A program made the translations under genes and the position numbers. Positions 28,676-37,675 of a DNA stretch of 64,000 nucleotides are shown here, one piece after another. The notes under the pieces are model-generated. The model did not search any database. It had not been told where the DNA came from and saw only the letters and a program-made list of their open reading frames with translations. This DNA comes from Micromonospora sicca (lineage in GTDB: Bacteria; Actinomycetota; Actinomycetes; Mycobacteriales; Micromonosporaceae): contig NZ_QGKS01000235.1 of the NCBI RefSeq assembly GCF_003172935.1, forward strand, positions 19,100 through 83,099. The letters are read 5' to 3'. The number at the start of each line of letters is the position of its first letter. Position 1 is the first letter of the stretch.

Positions 28676-29016
28676 GTCGGGAACCCTACTACTCCAACAT
28701 CACTTTTCCTTCCGCCGGCCGCCATGCACAAACGATCCGGTCCGCAACCGTCCTCATGCGACAGCGACGTATATAGGTAATGTCCACACCCTGCTAACCG
28801 AAGCCATTCAACGACGTGCCACCGCCATGAACCCAAAGGCGCACCGTTGTGCACCTGGCCCGCGTTGAGCGTGCTGCCGTGGTTGCCGCCGTGGTGATGA
28901 GCCCGCGATGGCCCCGGCGAACGGCCCTCCGGTCGGGTCGTCATGTCGCCGTTGGGGTGGTCCGCGCCGGACCGCAGTGGCGGGGTGCGGTGGGGCGTAG
29001 ACGTACCCCGAGGTCC
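28676..29016. other. divergent intergenic region
   Basis: First part of the gap between the VWA operon and the TPR-PIN gene. It is locally less GC-rich near 28690-28800, where promoters would be expected. I could not assign boxes. It also contains sequence loosely resembling the upstream flank of repeat copy 1. Confidence 0.35.
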
Positions 29017-29245
29017 CTCGTTTACCCCCCGAAAACCCTGGCGTGACGCTGACAGTCAGTGACAAGAGGAGACCAGTCCTACCGGTATCTGCGCAGCTCA
29101 ACGCCAACTTGCGGCAAGCAATGACAAGGCCGGGATGACTGCGGTCCGTAACAAGGGGTTTTGGCAAGCAATGACAAACGCTGAAGGAGGCTTGACAAGC
29201 GGTTCTTCTGGGTTCAAGTCTCCTCGTTCCCCATAAGGGCTGCCC
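29017..29245. repeat. diverged direct repeat, copy 2: possible integrase arm sites plus tRNA-3'-like core
   Basis: Begins with CGTTTACCCCCCGAAAACC and carries AGTGACAAG, AATGACAAG, AATGACAAAC and TTGACAAG, with GTAACAAGGGG in between. It ends with TGGGTTCAAGTCTCC followed by TCGTTCCCCA. Order, spacing and orientation match copy 1 at 21232-21476, with about 30 % differences. The two copies bracket the 7.8 kb that holds the VWA-AAA operon. Confidence 0.55.
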
Positions 29246-29536
29246 GGGCAACGACCCTGCAGTCACGGTAGCCGATACGTGCAGGAGGAGTGAAACAGGA
29301 GTTTGGAGCCTGGGCACCTCGCCGGGCTGTGCGGGGTGGCCCAAAGCCTTCAAGCTGCCGGGGGATCCTCACAAGCCCTCGGAACGGTGACACGGTCTTG
29401 CTGCAGGCGAGGTGTCTGTCGTACGCACGCCGTAGCGTCAGTTCGTCCATCGGCTCGTCGATGGTCTCCGGTCGCGTCGCACCGACGTCTTGGCCCCCCG
29501 AACCGTGTCAATCAGGAAGATCGAGGCAGGAAAGCA

Positions 29537-32500
29537 GTGGAACCAACCGTCTCCGCCGGGCTGATCAAGGCACTCGGCTCTGCAGCCGCGCCCGTCTCCC
29601 GCCTGATCAGCCGACGCACGGTGCGCTTGCGGGTCGCATGGACGGTGGGACGGCAGGCCCGGAAGAAGGGCATTTGCGTGAAGACTCGTGAGCTGCGCAA
29701 GTGGATGGTCTTGCCGGAGGTGCAGAGCCAGTTGGCCCGGGGTGGCGCCGCGGTAGCCGACGAGGTCCTCGACGGTCTGGCCGCTCTGCTGGGCGGCAGC
29801 GGCGACCAGCGGCGATCCGATGCCGAGCAGGTCCTCGTTCTTGTTCTGGCCGCCTTCGTACGCGCACACGACCCGGCCACCGCGTCCGCCATCGCCGGGG
29901 AGTGGCAGGCAGAACACACCCGTGCCGCGGCGTCGTCTACTCGTGCTGCGGTGGAGGACAACACCCGCTCTATCCTGAGCCGGATGTCGGCCACCAACGT
30001 GTTCGGCGACCAGGTCACCATGCTCCAGCCGTGGCGCCGCGATCGGGCGATCGAGATCCGCGACTTCTGGCCGGACGTGGAGAAGCTGGTACAGGTCATC
30101 GTCACGGCCGATGACCGCGGCGCCGTCCTGCGGCAGTGGTGCGAGCAGCCCCCGGACTGGTTCGCTGATGCACCCGTGGAGGTGATCTGCTGGCTGGCCG
30201 AACTCGCCTCGGACTACAGCCAGAACCCGACGGCGGCCCGCCTGTTCGGGATCGCCGTGGAGCGTGGAGCTTACCCGGCCGGCTACTGGAAGGCCCGGCA
30301 GGCGATGTGCCTGCCGGAAGACGCCTCCGCGGACGCCGGCGAGATCCTCGTCGGTGCAGCCCGGGAACACACGCTCGCGCAAGGGCTGCTGTTCGTCCAC
30401 CGCGAGGACTGGGATCAGGCCATCGACGTCCTGTCCGCGTGGCTGACGTCGTCGCACGCCGATGAGGCGATGCGGCTGCAACTGCTGGCGCGGCTTCACG
30501 CTCGAGCCGGCGACATCAACCGGGGAGTCAAGTTCGCGCTCGCCGCTGCCGACATCGAGGGCGCGAGCGGATCAGCGCTGTACGCCGCTGAGTTGCTGCT
30601 GTACCGGGCGCGGTACGGGGAGACCGTGAACAGGCTGGCCGACACCGAACGGGCTGCCGCGCTGGCGATCAAGGCCCGTAACGTCCGTCGGTCGTGGCAC
30701 GGCGACAGCGTCGCGGCGATCCGAGTCGCGGTCAAGGCGTACGTGCTCGGCGGCAAGGTGGCGCAGGCACGGACGCTCATTGAGCAGCAGCCGGACGGTG
30801 ACGCCTGGCCGCAGGAGGTCACGGACCCCCGGCTGCGGCGAGAGCAGGCAGAACTGCTCGCCGCCACCGGCGAGTACGACCGGGCCCGGGCATTGGCCGC
30901 CGAACTGGACATCCCATTCGTTGTCGCGGAGATCGAAGCCGTGGAGCTGACCGGCACCGCCGAGAACGCGGTCGCCGCTGCGGCGTGGCAGTCGGCGCTG
31001 GCGGCCGCGGAGTCCAGCGCCGACTTTCTGGTAGCGGTCCGAGGGCTGGCCCAGGTCGGTGGCGAGCTTCCGGATCTTGCCGAGGTCGAGCAGGAACATC
31101 CCGAGCTCGTCCGCGAAATCCGGACTGTTCAGCGCGCCATGGGCGCGCAGGGGGGCACCATTGAGGCTCTGCGGGCCGGCGCCACCGACTACTTCGCACT
31201 CGCGGTGTTGCTCGCGGAGCGGTACGGGCAGGACGGGGAGCACCTGCTGGCCGCCGAGGTGCTCCAGGAAGCCGCGTACCGGTGGAACGACCCCGGCCTG
31301 ATGCTGACCTCGGCGCGTCATCTGCGGGCCGCCGGTGATCCGGAAGCCGCGAAACGGGCTGCCGAACGCGCGCTGACCATGGGCGGAGCCGAGTGGGCCG
31401 GACAGTTCGATACGCGGGCGTTGATATTCGAAATCCACACCGACGAGGGCTCGTGGGACCTGGCGATCGAGCAGGCCCGCAACCTGGTGACGCTCGACCC
31501 CGACGCCGCGAACGCCCGCTGGGCGCTCGTGCACGCGTTGGTTCGGCGCGGCGACAGCGACGGTGCGTGGAACGCCCTCACCCCCGACGGCGATCCGGTC
31601 GCCCCCCGGGACCGTCACGACGCCATGACCTGGATCGGCCTGTTGGCCCGCCGCGACACCAGCACACAGTTCGTGCCTCGCGCACTATCCACCATGGCCC
31701 GATGGCCGGACGACGAGCAGCTGCTGGGCGTCTTCATCGCCCAGATTTTCTTCGGCCTGCGACAGCAGGAGCTCTCGACGACCGACGAGGACATCGCCGC
31801 GCTGCATACGGCCATGTTCGACTACACCGAACGCTTCCCCGAAAGCACGGTGTTCCGCCGGATGCCGGTCTCGGAGGACGACCCGCTCGGATCCCTCGCG
31901 CCCGACCTTCGCGCACGTTACGAGTCACTCAGCGAAGCCATCGAGGAACTCGACAAGGCGAAGCTGCCGCTAGGCATGCTGGCCACCGTCTTCGATTCCT
32001 CCTACACGGAGGCGTCGCTGAAGCGCGGCACGGGCTTCGTCAATGCCCATGCCCCGGCAGGAGAGATGCACGGCAGGGCCGCGGCTGCAGCGGCCTGGAA
32101 CAAGGTGGCCGTAATCGATGTCACTGCAGCTCACACTTTGGCCCTGCTCGACCCGCACCTGCGTTCGCAGCTCATCTCGGGTTTCGCCCAGCTTCGCGCA
32201 ACCGATGAGACCTACCGCGATGCGGTCCGGGGGCAGGAGTCCCTCGGCTTGCGTTCGACCATGTCCACGGGATGGGATCCTGACGCTGGGCGGCCGACCG
32301 TCACGGTGATCGAGCAGTCCGTCGCCGACTCGCTCGCCGAGCAGGCCACGACGGTATGCTCGATTCTGCACCAGGCAGCACGCCGTCCGTGGACCAGGTT
32401 CACGACGTTCCCCGACGCCGACCGGAAGTTCGAGTGGCTGTCGTCGCTCGACATGGCGGCTGCTGAACACATCCCGTTCTGGTGCGACGATCACCGTCTG

Positions 32501-33148
32501 CGATTGATCGCCGCTGGCATGGGCGTCGCGACCTTCGGCACGGTCGACCTTATCCGTCACCTGCAGACCCAAGGGCAGATTTCACGCGAGATCCGTGCGG
32601 CGGCCGAGGCTGTCCTGCTCACCAACTACTTCACCGACCTCGGATTCGATCGGGCAACGTTTGACCTCGCCGCGGCGATGGACGGCCGAGTACCGCGCGG
32701 GGTGGCGTTCGCGCTCACCCGGCCCGCGACCTGGACCCACCCGGCCGCGGTAATCGATTTCGTGCTCGCCATGCTGGCCCACGCAGCGACCGCCGGACCG
32801 GACCAGGTTGAGGGCTGGGTCTCCGCCACCGCGATCGGACTGGTCCGGATCACCACCGACGATGGCAGCGCCGGTGCAAACCTGCGTGTCCTACTGAGCC
32901 GGTGCATGGCGGAGCCGTGGATGAACGCCGACCGGCTGCCCGCGGTGCTGCGGGGTGTACGCGCGGGGATCGCGGAGCGCCGACTGGTGACCGATCCGTT
33001 CGAGGCGGTGGCCACCAGCGTCTACCGCAACCTGGTCACTGGCCACGGACACGCGTTCGCCATGTCGATGATGATGGCGCTGGTCGCCTTGTCGTCGGAG
33101 TCCGACAAGGCGACGACGTCGCGAGTGGTGCTGACCTACCGCGACTAG
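29537..33148 (+). CDS. large TPR-like protein with C-terminal PIN-like nuclease domain
   Basis: 1203 aa from GTG 29537, chosen because CAGGAAAG precedes it; the open frame begins 78 codons earlier. Residues about 200-750 are helical repeats of TPR type (ALAIKARNVRR, LEQAR-like pairs, DLAIEQARNLVTLDPDAANA). Residues about 855-1010 look like a PIN domain: VAVIDVTAAHTLALL with Asp 861, then FWCDDHRLRLIAAGMG with Asp 984/985 and FGTVDLIRHL. PIN domains are Mg-dependent RNases, and their fusion to TPR regions is seen in conflict systems. It is divergent from the VWA-AAA operon and could be its effector or an independent system. No frameshift is visible. Confidence 0.65.
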   Translation: MEPTVSAGLIKALGSAAAPVSRLISRRTVRLRVAWTVGRQARKKGICVKTRELRKWMVLPEVQSQLARGGAAVADEVLDGLAALLGGSGDQRRSDAEQVLVLVLAAFVRAHDPATASAIAGEWQAEHTRAAASSTRAAVEDNTRSILSRMSATNVFGDQVTMLQPWRRDRAIEIRDFWPDVEKLVQVIVTADDRGAVLRQWCEQPPDWFADAPVEVICWLAELASDYSQNPTAARLFGIAVERGAYPAGYWKARQAMCLPEDASADAGEILVGAAREHTLAQGLLFVHREDWDQAIDVLSAWLTSSHADEAMRLQLLARLHARAGDINRGVKFALAAADIEGASGSALYAAELLLYRARYGETVNRLADTERAAALAIKARNVRRSWHGDSVAAIRVAVKAYVLGGKVAQARTLIEQQPDGDAWPQEVTDPRLRREQAELLAATGEYDRARALAAELDIPFVVAEIEAVELTGTAENAVAAAAWQSALAAAESSADFLVAVRGLAQVGGELPDLAEVEQEHPELVREIRTVQRAMGAQGGTIEALRAGATDYFALAVLLAERYGQDGEHLLAAEVLQEAAYRWNDPGLMLTSARHLRAAGDPEAAKRAAERALTMGGAEWAGQFDTRALIFEIHTDEGSWDLAIEQARNLVTLDPDAANARWALVHALVRRGDSDGAWNALTPDGDPVAPRDRHDAMTWIGLLARRDTSTQFVPRALSTMARWPDDEQLLGVFIAQIFFGLRQQELSTTDEDIAALHTAMFDYTERFPESTVFRRMPVSEDDPLGSLAPDLRARYESLSEAIEELDKAKLPLGMLATVFDSSYTEASLKRGTGFVNAHAPAGEMHGRAAAAAAWNKVAVIDVTAAHTLALLDPHLRSQLISGFAQLRATDETYRDAVRGQESLGLRSTMSTGWDPDAGRPTVTVIEQSVADSLAEQATTVCSILHQAARRPWTRFTTFPDADRKFEWLSSLDMAAAEHIPFWCDDHRLRLIAAGMGVATFGTVDLIRHLQTQGQISREIRAAAEAVLLTNYFTDLGFDRATFDLAAAMDGRVPRGVAFALTRPATWTHPAAVIDFVLAMLAHAATAGPDQVEGWVSATAIGLVRITTDDGSAGANLRVLLSRCMAEPWMNADRLPAVLRGVRAGIAERRLVTDPFEAVATSVYRNLVTGHGHAFAMSMMMALVALSSESDKATTSRVVLTYRD

Positions 33149-33340
33149 CAGCTGGGTAACAAAGGTGGCCACGAGCCTCTGGCAAGGAACTGCGCAGCGG
33201 CAGTCCGACCCCGGGTCAACGCGGCCGCCGCACCGTAGGGGTACGGGCACGTGGGCCCTGCCCGATCCGCCCCCTCCCTGAGCTACGCCTTCGACACCTG
33301 CCGGGTTCGGGTCGCCCCGCGACTTCCGAGGCGGGTGACA

Positions 33341-33892
33341 ATGGAGTCAGTTGCGTGCAGATCAACACGATCGGCGGTGTCGGTGAGTCTGATCCAAGCG
33401 TGTGTCACCGCGACGACGACGATGCTGGCGGTTCTGATCGGCGGGTGGCTCACCGTCCGGGCTCAGGACCGGCTGTGGCGGCGCGACCATGACCGACAGT
33501 GGCGTGACATCCGGCTGAACGCGTACACCGACTTCATTGGCGCGGCCCGAGAGTACGTGGCCTTCGTCCTCAACCCGGCCGCCCGTATTACCGCGGTGCC
33601 GCGCCCGCGTGATCCGGGTGACCTCATGCCGTTCTTCGACGACGAGGGCACCCGCTACCGGGAGCGGCTGGAGAGCACCAAGACCGCCCTCCGGCTGGTG
33701 GCCGGGCAACCCGAGGTGGTGAGCGGCTCGTCGGAGCTGGTGCGCCAGGCCCGGCTCCTGGCGGCCATGCGGGCGGATAGCGGCGTCGAGGTGTTGCCGG
33801 TCAACCGGTTCGACGCGCTGTGGGAGGCCGAGCGCCGGTTCATCGAGGCGGCCCGGGCCGAACTCGGCCTGCCCTCCGCGCTCGCGCCATAA
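33341..33892 (+). CDS. single-span membrane protein, unknown function
   Basis: 183 aa from ATG 33341. One hydrophobic segment (VTATTTMLAVLIGGWLTVRA, about 20-40) is followed by a positively charged LWRRDHDRQWRDIRL and a cytoplasmic helical region to the end. This topology (one TM helix, then coiled coil) is common in small actinobacterial proteins of unknown role. It lies between the TPR-PIN gene and the EVE-DUF3883 gene on the same strand. The 190-bp gap before it shows no gene. Confidence 0.5.
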   Translation: MESVACRSTRSAVSVSLIQACVTATTTMLAVLIGGWLTVRAQDRLWRRDHDRQWRDIRLNAYTDFIGAAREYVAFVLNPAARITAVPRPRDPGDLMPFFDDEGTRYRERLESTKTALRLVAGQPEVVSGSSELVRQARLLAAMRADSGVEVLPVNRFDALWEAERRFIEAARAELGLPSALAP

Positions 33893-34049
33893 CCGGTCAG
33901 CGCCCGCCGTCGCACGCGCGCAGGACGTGTCACTGTTCGCTGTCGAAGGCGCTGATGACGTGAGCGGGAGTTCGAGTCATTCCGGCGTTGCCGTGTCGGC
34001 TAGCTGACCGGTTCTGGCGGTGGCGGGGACCGGGCGGCAGGATGCGCGG

Positions 34050-35348
34050 ATGGCCGTGAATTTTCAGCTCTCCCGCGCCCGTGAACTGCCGGCGGACGAT
34101 CCGCTCGGGCGCGCCTGGGTGGGCTGGCGGGAGACCTCGACGGACGACGAGTTGTGGGAACTCAACCGGGGACGGTGGGCCCTCGCCGACCGCGTCGACA
34201 ACGAGCGTTTTGCCACACTGTCGTTCGACGGCCTTGTTCAGGTGGTCGCGGAGATCAGCGGGCGGCATCGTTGCGACGATGACGGCAGGGTGAAGTGGAG
34301 GTTATCCGGCACCGTGCTGCGCCCGGGCGACCCAGTGCACGACGCGCTGAAGGGCAGGACGGTCCCACGGCACCGCAACCCGGTCGGTTACTTCGACACC
34401 TCGGATCTGGACGCGCTGTCCGCGGCGAAGCGGGCCGGATTCGTGCGGCGGAAGCCCGTCACGATGGTGGTCACCTGGAACCCGGAGAAGTGGAACCCGG
34501 ACGGCACCTGGGCAGACCAGACGTACCCGCAGGAGGTCCGGGCCGTCGCCGGCGGCGGGCTGTTGCGCGGGCAGTGGGCCACCGGCGGCCGGACAGGCGG
34601 GATCGAGCCGGGCGACCGGGTCTTCTTCCTGCGCCAAGGCAGGGTGTCGCGCGGCGTCATCGGCAGCGGCACCACCACCAGCCGCATCTTCAGCGACGGC
34701 CACTGGGACGACGACCGGGCCGACGGGATCGCCAACTACGTGTTGATCGACTGGGACACGCTCCTACTCCCGGAGGACGGCCTGCCCCACGAGGCGCTGG
34801 TCGACCGTATCCCCGAGGGCGGCATGTGGCGTCCGCAGGCCAGCGGCTGGGTACCGCCCCCGGCTGCCGCCGCCAAGCTCGAGGCACTTTGGGCCGAGCA
34901 CCTGGGTCTCGCCACGCCCTCGCCGCCGCGCACCACACCCCGGCAGGGCTGGCAGATGGACCCGGCGCGCCGCAAGGAGGTCGAGGACGCCGCGCAGAGG
35001 CTGCTCATGGAGCACTTCCGCAAGGACGGCTGGACCGTGCAGGATGTGCGCTTCGGCAACCCCTACGACGCCGTCGCGACCAAAGACGGGCGGATGCTCT
35101 GGCTGGAAGCCAAGGGCACGGAGACCAGCGGCGCCTCCATCATCGTCACCCGCAACGAGGTCGCGTGGGCCCGGGCGCACCCCGGCGACTGCGTTCTCGG
35201 CATCCTCTCCGACGTCACCCTCCTCCCGAACGGCGAGGTCGACGCGTCGAGCGGAACCTTCCGGGTGTTCACCTGGGACCCGGATGCGGGTGCGTTGGCA
35301 CCCCGCGCCTACGACTTCACGCCGCGTACTGGTGATCGGCTCGACTGA
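34050..35348 (+). CDS. EVE (modified-base reader) + DUF3883 predicted restriction endonuclease
   Basis: 432 aa from ATG 34050 (GTG 34020 is an alternative). An N-terminal domain of about 125 residues with RNPVGYFD is followed by an EVE/PUA-like domain (about 140-270: VTWNPEKWN, GDRVFFLRQGR, GVIGSGTTTSR). The C-terminus is a DUF3883 (NO VEIN C-terminal) domain with a PD-(D/E)XK-like site: NPYDAVATKDG, then WLEAKGT, then RNEVAWAR. EVE domains bind modified bases and DUF3883 is a nuclease-fold domain, so a modification-dependent (type IV-like) endonuclease is inferred. A GmrSD-type gene follows 240 bp downstream on the same strand. Confidence 0.7.
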   Translation: MAVNFQLSRARELPADDPLGRAWVGWRETSTDDELWELNRGRWALADRVDNERFATLSFDGLVQVVAEISGRHRCDDDGRVKWRLSGTVLRPGDPVHDALKGRTVPRHRNPVGYFDTSDLDALSAAKRAGFVRRKPVTMVVTWNPEKWNPDGTWADQTYPQEVRAVAGGGLLRGQWATGGRTGGIEPGDRVFFLRQGRVSRGVIGSGTTTSRIFSDGHWDDDRADGIANYVLIDWDTLLLPEDGLPHEALVDRIPEGGMWRPQASGWVPPPAAAAKLEALWAEHLGLATPSPPRTTPRQGWQMDPARRKEVEDAAQRLLMEHFRKDGWTVQDVRFGNPYDAVATKDGRMLWLEAKGTETSGASIIVTRNEVAWARAHPGDCVLGILSDVTLLPNGEVDASSGTFRVFTWDPDAGALAPRAYDFTPRTGDRLD

Positions 35349-35591
35349 GCGGGCACGCCATGGTCGTGCGCTTTCGGATCGACCGCGCCTACCACGCTCG
35401 GTGCGCCGCCTGAAGCGTGGTCGTGGGCGAAGTCCGTCGTCGTCACCCCTACAATCTTCCGCATCGCACAAGCCCGAGCTGGTCACACACCTAGCCTGCG
35501 GTGCGCACTCATCGACATGAGGCGGCACGTTGTCGGTGTCCTCTGGCAGGATGGCATCTAGTCCCTTCGTGGTCGAGTGGGAGTGGCACCG

Positions 35592-37544
35592 GTGAAGGCA
35601 GACGCGCTGAGTCCTCGTCAGTTGTTCGACGGCAAGATGCACTACGAGATCCCGCCGTTCCAGCGGCCGTATGTCTGGAACGAAGAAGATCAGTGGGCGC
35701 CTCTGTGGGCCGACGTCGTTCGGGTTGCAGAGAGTCGTGTAGTCGCCGCTGGCGCTGAGCCGACTGTGCCACACCACTTCTTGGGGGCGGTCGTCTACGA
35801 GTCGAAGCCCCCGGTCGTCGGGGATGTCACTCGACACATGGTGATCGACGGCCAGCAGCGCATGACGACGCTCCAACTCATGATCGATGCCGTCCAGGCG
35901 GCAGTCGCCGAGCGTGGGCACGATCTACTCGCTGAAGACCTCGAAGAGCTCATCCTCAACCGCTCGTCGGCCTTCCGGGGCAAGCCGGAGCGATTCAAGC
36001 TTTCGCCGTCCAAGCACGACCGGCCTGCATTTGCTCAGGCTATGGATCCCAAGCCCGATTGGGTGGGAGAGCACCGAATCGTCTCTGCGCACGAATTCTT
36101 CTCAAATGAGGCTCGCGCGTGGCTCACGGGAACACCTGACGCTGATGGCAATGCCCCACCGGGGACCGAGAAGGCGCGTGCGGCGGCGCTCTCGGCAGCG
36201 TTGCGGGATGGGCTTTACATCGTCGCGATAAATCTGACGGGCCACGACGACTCTCAACTCATTTTCGAGACACTTAACGACCGCGGTACACCGCTTCTCA
36301 AGGCTGATTTGATCAAGAATTGGGTGTTCCAGCAGGGCGCGAAGGTCAGCGCCGACGTCGAGGACTGGTCGGAGACACATTGGGTCGACTTCGACGATGA
36401 CTGGTGGCGCGCCGAGATTGTCCAGGGTCGTCACCAGCGCTCCCGCATCGATATCTTCGTGCAGTACTGGCTCACGATGCGTTTGAGCGACGAGGTGAAG
36501 ACCGAGCAAGTCTTCCGCGTTTTCACTGAGTACGCCGCGCCCTGCATGCGCAGCCTGGAAGGCGCGAACCAGCTCCTGAGTGAATTCCGCAGGGACGCTG
36601 ACACCTATCGGGCCTTGGCGAATCTGCCCGAGGACACGGCCCAAGGGTCGTTCTACTCCCGAGTCATCGAAACGATGGGGCTCGCAGCGACCAGCCCGCT
36701 GCTGCTGTGGCTGCTTTCGGACAAGCACAAGGTGCCCGAGAAGCAGATAGAGACCGCCCTCGGGGCGCTGGAGAGCTGGGTCATGCGTCGGACGCTGCTT
36801 CGGATGACCATGAAGGACGTCAACAAGACCATGGTCTCCATCCTCAAGCTTCTCGAGCGATCCCCAATCGAGACGGCGGGCGACACGGTCCGGAGCTTCC
36901 TCTCGGCTCAGCGGGCAGATGCGCGCTTGTGGCCTACGGACGACACGATGAAGGCCGAGCTTCCCTCCCTGAAGCTCTACGGATACCTCCGCCAAACGCG
37001 TCTCCGCGTCGTCCTAGAGGCGATCGAAAGGAAGCTTCGTACCGAGTTCCACGAGAACGTCGCTCTTCCGGCCAAGCTCGAGATCGAACACGTCATGCCG
37101 CAGTCGTGGCAGACCCATTGGAACCCTGAGCCGCGGCTGCCGCCCGAGCAGGCGGCGGACCGTGACCGACGCATTCAGACCCTTGGCAACCTCACCCTGG
37201 TTTCAAAGAGCCTTAACGGCGCCCTGTCGAATCGGCCTTGGACTGACACAGCCGCTGCGGGCATGACCTCCGGCGGTGAGGTTGGCTTGGGCAAGCGCAG
37301 CCTATTGGAGAAGTACAGCCTGCTGGTGCTGTCGAAGGACTTGATCAAGGAACATCCCGATGCTTGGAGCGATGGCGATATCGAGGCGCGGGCAGCGGAA
37401 CTGACTGGTCACATCTGCGAGGTTTGGATCGGTCCGCCCGCCGACGCGCAGGCACTGGAAACGATTCGGCAAGACGGCTCTTCCATACCTTCCCAGCAGA
37501 CGTGGAGTAGAGCGCCAACGAACGCGTCCCACGACTTGGTCTGA
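35592..37544 (+). CDS. GmrSD-type type IV restriction enzyme (DUF262-DUF1524)
   Basis: 650 aa from GTG 35592, which has a better-placed GGAG than the upstream GTG 35577. The N-terminal DUF262 (ParB/Srx fold, nucleotide-binding) has IPPFQRPYVWNEEDQW, VIDGQQRMTTLQLM and ETLNDRGTPLLKADLIKNW. The C-terminal DUF1524 HNH nuclease has LEIEHVMPQSW and LGNLTLVSKSLN with the following N. This is the single-chain GmrSD layout, which cleaves DNA with modified cytosines. It is lower in GC than its neighbours, which suggests later acquisition. With the EVE-DUF3883 gene it forms a two-gene modification-dependent defence pair. Confidence 0.85.
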   Translation: MKADALSPRQLFDGKMHYEIPPFQRPYVWNEEDQWAPLWADVVRVAESRVVAAGAEPTVPHHFLGAVVYESKPPVVGDVTRHMVIDGQQRMTTLQLMIDAVQAAVAERGHDLLAEDLEELILNRSSAFRGKPERFKLSPSKHDRPAFAQAMDPKPDWVGEHRIVSAHEFFSNEARAWLTGTPDADGNAPPGTEKARAAALSAALRDGLYIVAINLTGHDDSQLIFETLNDRGTPLLKADLIKNWVFQQGAKVSADVEDWSETHWVDFDDDWWRAEIVQGRHQRSRIDIFVQYWLTMRLSDEVKTEQVFRVFTEYAAPCMRSLEGANQLLSEFRRDADTYRALANLPEDTAQGSFYSRVIETMGLAATSPLLLWLLSDKHKVPEKQIETALGALESWVMRRTLLRMTMKDVNKTMVSILKLLERSPIETAGDTVRSFLSAQRADARLWPTDDTMKAELPSLKLYGYLRQTRLRVVLEAIERKLRTEFHENVALPAKLEIEHVMPQSWQTHWNPEPRLPPEQAADRDRRIQTLGNLTLVSKSLNGALSNRPWTDTAAAGMTSGGEVGLGKRSLLEKYSLLVLSKDLIKEHPDAWSDGDIEARAAELTGHICEVWIGPPADAQALETIRQDGSSIPSQQTWSRAPTNASHDLV

Positions 37545-37675
37545 CTCCGCCCGGGGCTGTTCCCATCGGCACGCGGCCGGTCACCGCCTTCCGCACGACA
37601 TCAGCCTTCGTGGCGCTCGAACAGAACGTCGGCGTCCTTCCAGCACTCGTGCGCCTTGGGGGCGTGAGAGCCCGC

